A DNA stretch of 15,687 nt. Origin: an uncultured Tannerella sp. (GTDB taxonomy: Bacteria > Bacteroidota > Bacteroidia > Bacteroidales > Tannerellaceae). The stretch is taken from assembly GCA_938036405.1 (NCBI GenBank), contig CALHPT010000327.1, positions 1-15,687 of the forward strand, in the 5' to 3' direction. The notes below the pieces were generated by a model. It had not been told where the DNA came from, searched no databases, and saw only the letters and a list, made by a program, of their open reading frames with translations. Position numbers and translations under genes: made by a program. Positions 13,843 through 15,687 of this stretch are shown piece after piece (the first letter of the stretch is position 1; each line of letters starts with the position of its first letter).

Positions 13843-15420
13843 ATGACCCTCCAAGACGAAATCCGCCGCCGCCGCACCTTCGCCATCATCAGCCACCCCG
13901 ACGCCGGCAAGACCACCCTCACCGAGAAGCTCCTCCTCTTCGGTGGCGCCATCCACGTAGCCGGCGCCGTGAAGTCGAACAAGATCCGCCGCACCGCCAC
14001 CTCCGACTGGATGGAGATCGAGAAGCAGCGCGGCATCTCCGTGGCCACCTCCGCCATGGCCTTCGATTATGAAGGCTACAAGATCAACATCCTCGACACC
14101 CCCGGCCACCAAGACTTCGCCGAGGACACTTATCGCACCCTCACCGCCGTCGATAGCGTCATCATCGTCATCGACGCCGCCAAAGGTGTCGAGACACAGA
14201 CCCGCAAACTGATGGAAGTCTGCCGCATGCGCAAGACGCCCGTCATCGTCTTCGTCAATAAGCTCGACCGCGAGGGCAAAGCCCCCTTCGACCTCCTCGA
14301 CGAGATCGAGAGCGAGCTTCAAATCACCGTCCGCCCCTTGAGCTGGCCCATCGAAATGGGCGACCGCTTCAAAGGCGTCTACAACCTCTACGAGCGCAAG
14401 CTCGACCTCTACCGCCCCGACAAGCAGGTGGTCACCGAGAGCGTTGCCTTCAACGACCTCACCGATCCCGACCTCGAGCGCCGCATCGGCGAATCGTCCG
14501 CCGCGCAGCTCCGCGAAGACATCGAGCTGATCGAGGGCGTCTATCCCCCGCTCGACGTCCAGACGTACCTCAGTGGCGACGTCGCCCCAGTCTTCTTCGG
14601 CTCCGCGCTGAACAACTTTGGCGTCCGCGAGCTGCTCAACTGCTTCGTCCGCATCGCCCCGCCGCCGCAACCCGTGCAGACCGTCGAGCGACTCGTCCAG
14701 CCGGAGGAGCCCACATTCACCGGCTTCGTCTTCAAGATTCACGCGAACATGGACCCCAATCACCGCAGCTGCATCGCCTTCGTCAAGGTCTGCTCCGGCC
14801 GCTTCGAACGCAACGCCAACTATCGCCACGTCCGCCTCGACAAGATGATGCGCTTCAGCAGTCCCACGGCCTTCATGGCCCAGAAAAAGGAGGTCGTCGA
14901 CGAAGCCTTCGCCGGCGACATCGTCGGCCTACCCGACACGGGCAACTTCAAGATCGGCGACAGCCTGACCGAGGGCGAGCTGCTCCACTTCAAAGGCCTC
15001 CCACGCTTCTCACCCGAGCTTTTCAAGTACATTGAAAACGCCGACCCGATGCGCGCCAAGCAGCTGAACAAAGGCATCGATCAGCTGATGGACGAGGGCG
15101 TGGCGCAACTCTTCACCAACCGCTTCAACGGTCGCAAGATCATCGGCGCCGTCGGGCAATTGCAGTTCGAAGTCATCCAGTACCGCCTGCTGCACGAGTA
15201 CGGTGCGCAGTGCCGCTGGGATCCGCTCCCCCTCTACAAAGCCTGCTGGATCGAGAGCGACGACAAGGCTGCGCTCGACAGCTTCATGCGCCGCAAAGCC
15301 CAATACATGGCCTCCGATCACGAGGGCCGCGACGTCTACCTGGCCGACTCCGCCTATGTCCTCACCATGGCGCAGCAGGACTTCCCCGACGTACGTTTCC
15401 ACTTCACCTCCGAGTTCTGA
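13843..15420 (+). CDS. prfC: peptide chain release factor 3 (RF3)
   Basis: RF3 is a translational GTPase that removes RF1 or RF2 from the ribosome after termination. The length, 525 residues, is close to E. coli RF3 (529). G-domain motifs: G1 SHPDAGKTT at 17-25, G2 region RGISVATS at 63-70, G3 DTPGH at 85-89, G4 NKLD at 139-142 and a G5-like FFGSALNNFG. Domain II follows (from about 300), and the C-terminal domain includes GAVGQLQFEV and RWDPLP. The RF3-type segment at 50-63 (RTATSDWMEIEKQR) separates it from EF-G. It starts 45 bp after rfbD behind a pyrimidine-rich leader with no Shine-Dalgarno. It is the last gene of the DUF4924-rfbD-prfC run. Confidence 0.97.
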   Translation: MTLQDEIRRRRTFAIISHPDAGKTTLTEKLLLFGGAIHVAGAVKSNKIRRTATSDWMEIEKQRGISVATSAMAFDYEGYKINILDTPGHQDFAEDTYRTLTAVDSVIIVIDAAKGVETQTRKLMEVCRMRKTPVIVFVNKLDREGKAPFDLLDEIESELQITVRPLSWPIEMGDRFKGVYNLYERKLDLYRPDKQVVTESVAFNDLTDPDLERRIGESSAAQLREDIELIEGVYPPLDVQTYLSGDVAPVFFGSALNNFGVRELLNCFVRIAPPPQPVQTVERLVQPEEPTFTGFVFKIHANMDPNHRSCIAFVKVCSGRFERNANYRHVRLDKMMRFSSPTAFMAQKKEVVDEAFAGDIVGLPDTGNFKIGDSLTEGELLHFKGLPRFSPELFKYIENADPMRAKQLNKGIDQLMDEGVAQLFTNRFNGRKIIGAVGQLQFEVIQYRLLHEYGAQCRWDPLPLYKACWIESDDKAALDSFMRRKAQYMASDHEGRDVYLADSAYVLTMAQQDFPDVRFHFTSEF

Positions 15421-15458
15421 TCTCCCCCCCGGCGCTTATCGCCATGGGCTCCCCCCAG

Positions 15459-15507
15459 AAAAAAACACGGGGTTTGCGTCTCGCTCAGTTCGGACGCAAA
15501 CCCCCGT
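15459..15507 (-). terminator. strong hairpin with T-run on the minus strand
   Basis: A 14-bp stem (15467-15480 with 15493-15507, one bulged C) has an A7 run on its left (15459-15465). On the minus strand it is therefore followed by TTTTTTT, as in an intrinsic terminator for a gene coming from the right. On the plus strand the tail is TAAAATG, so it is a poor terminator for prfC, although it may still protect the 3' end of that mRNA. Confidence 0.6.
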
Positions 15508-15515
15508 AAAATGAC

Positions 15516-15547
15516 AGCAGCGGAAAGGATCTCTCCCCTCCGCTGCT
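15516..15547 (+). other. 9-bp hairpin downstream of prfC
   Basis: A perfect 9-bp stem (15516-15524 with 15539-15547) with a 14-nt loop. No clean T-run follows on either strand. It may belong to a composite 3' end of the prfC transcript. Confidence 0.45.
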
Positions 15548-15575
15548 TCTCGATAACCACTTTTACAATCACTTA

Positions 15576-15610
15576 CCCCGCAATCACATCGGGGCTATTT
15601 CTTTCAATTT
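15576..15610 (+). terminator. candidate terminator of prfC transcript
   Basis: A 5-bp GC stem (15576-15580 with 15590-15594, 9-nt loop) is followed by CTATTTCTTTCAATTTC, a T-rich tail. It is weak but oriented for the plus strand, about 155 bp after the prfC stop. Confidence 0.4.
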
Positions 15611-15635
15611 CTATCACTATACCTTCAATTTCAAA

Positions 15636-15643
15636 TAAATTTG
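15636..15643 (+). promoter_or_regulatory. possible -7 box of a gene to the right
   Basis: TAAATTTG is a full match to TAnnTTTG on the plus strand, but no good -33 box stands at 19-20 bp. An ATG at 15683, about 33 bp after the implied start, could open a gene cut by the window edge; five bases are too few to judge. Confidence 0.3.
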
Positions 15644-15687
15644 CAAGAAAGAAGGCTTTATGGTAGACTAGGTTAGTAAACAATGGA

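Overview
The window looks like chromosomal DNA of a GC-rich member of the Bacteroidales. The evidence is the gene content (a DUF4924 gene next to rfbD and prfC, a Bacteroidetes-type 222-residue inorganic pyrophosphatase, a Bacteroidetes-style DsbD), the lack of Shine-Dalgarno sequences before the starts, and several matches to the Bacteroidetes promoter pattern (TTTG-like -33 box, TAnnTTTG -7 box). A Tannerella- or Porphyromonas-like organism is possible, but this is inference; nothing here fixes the genus.

Layout. The left half is read on the minus strand. From left to right: mazG (house-cleaning NTP pyrophosphohydrolase), dsbD (thiol-disulfide transporter across the inner membrane), ahpC (peroxiredoxin), a gene-free gap of 1.1 kb, a MalY/PatB-type C-S lyase, a Cys/Met-metabolism PLP enzyme, and a large cytosolic TPR protein. 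A 341-bp divergent intergenic region (9909-10249) follows. The right half is read on the plus strand: ppa (pyrophosphatase) and pncB (nicotinate phosphoribosyltransferase) as a tight pair, a 260-bp block of tandem 21-bp repeats that looks like serial terminators, then DUF4924, rfbD (dTDP-4-dehydrorhamnose reductase) and prfC (release factor 3) as a second run. The right edge holds several hairpins and perhaps the promoter of the next gene.

How the genes work together. PncB releases pyrophosphate and Ppa hydrolyses it, so that pair is metabolically coherent. The two PLP enzymes form a sulfur amino acid pair: one forms or breaks the C-gamma-S bond and the other is a C-beta-S lyase. ahpC and dsbD both deal with thiol redox but each has its own predicted promoter, and ahpC carries a perfect 7-1-7 palindrome close to the PerR box just downstream of its predicted -7 element.

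Most genes are ordinary housekeeping genes. The interesting material lies between them: the 21-bp terminator-like repeat array before DUF4924, the PerR-like operator of ahpC, an AT-rich island at 4365-4840 packed with ATGCA/TGCATGCA words, and tandem heptamers between the two PLP enzyme genes. There is also a duplicated start region at rfbD, and a change of strand composition that would fit an inverted 5-10 kb segment. I found no mobile element, CRISPR array, rRNA or tRNA, and no clearly new multi-gene system.
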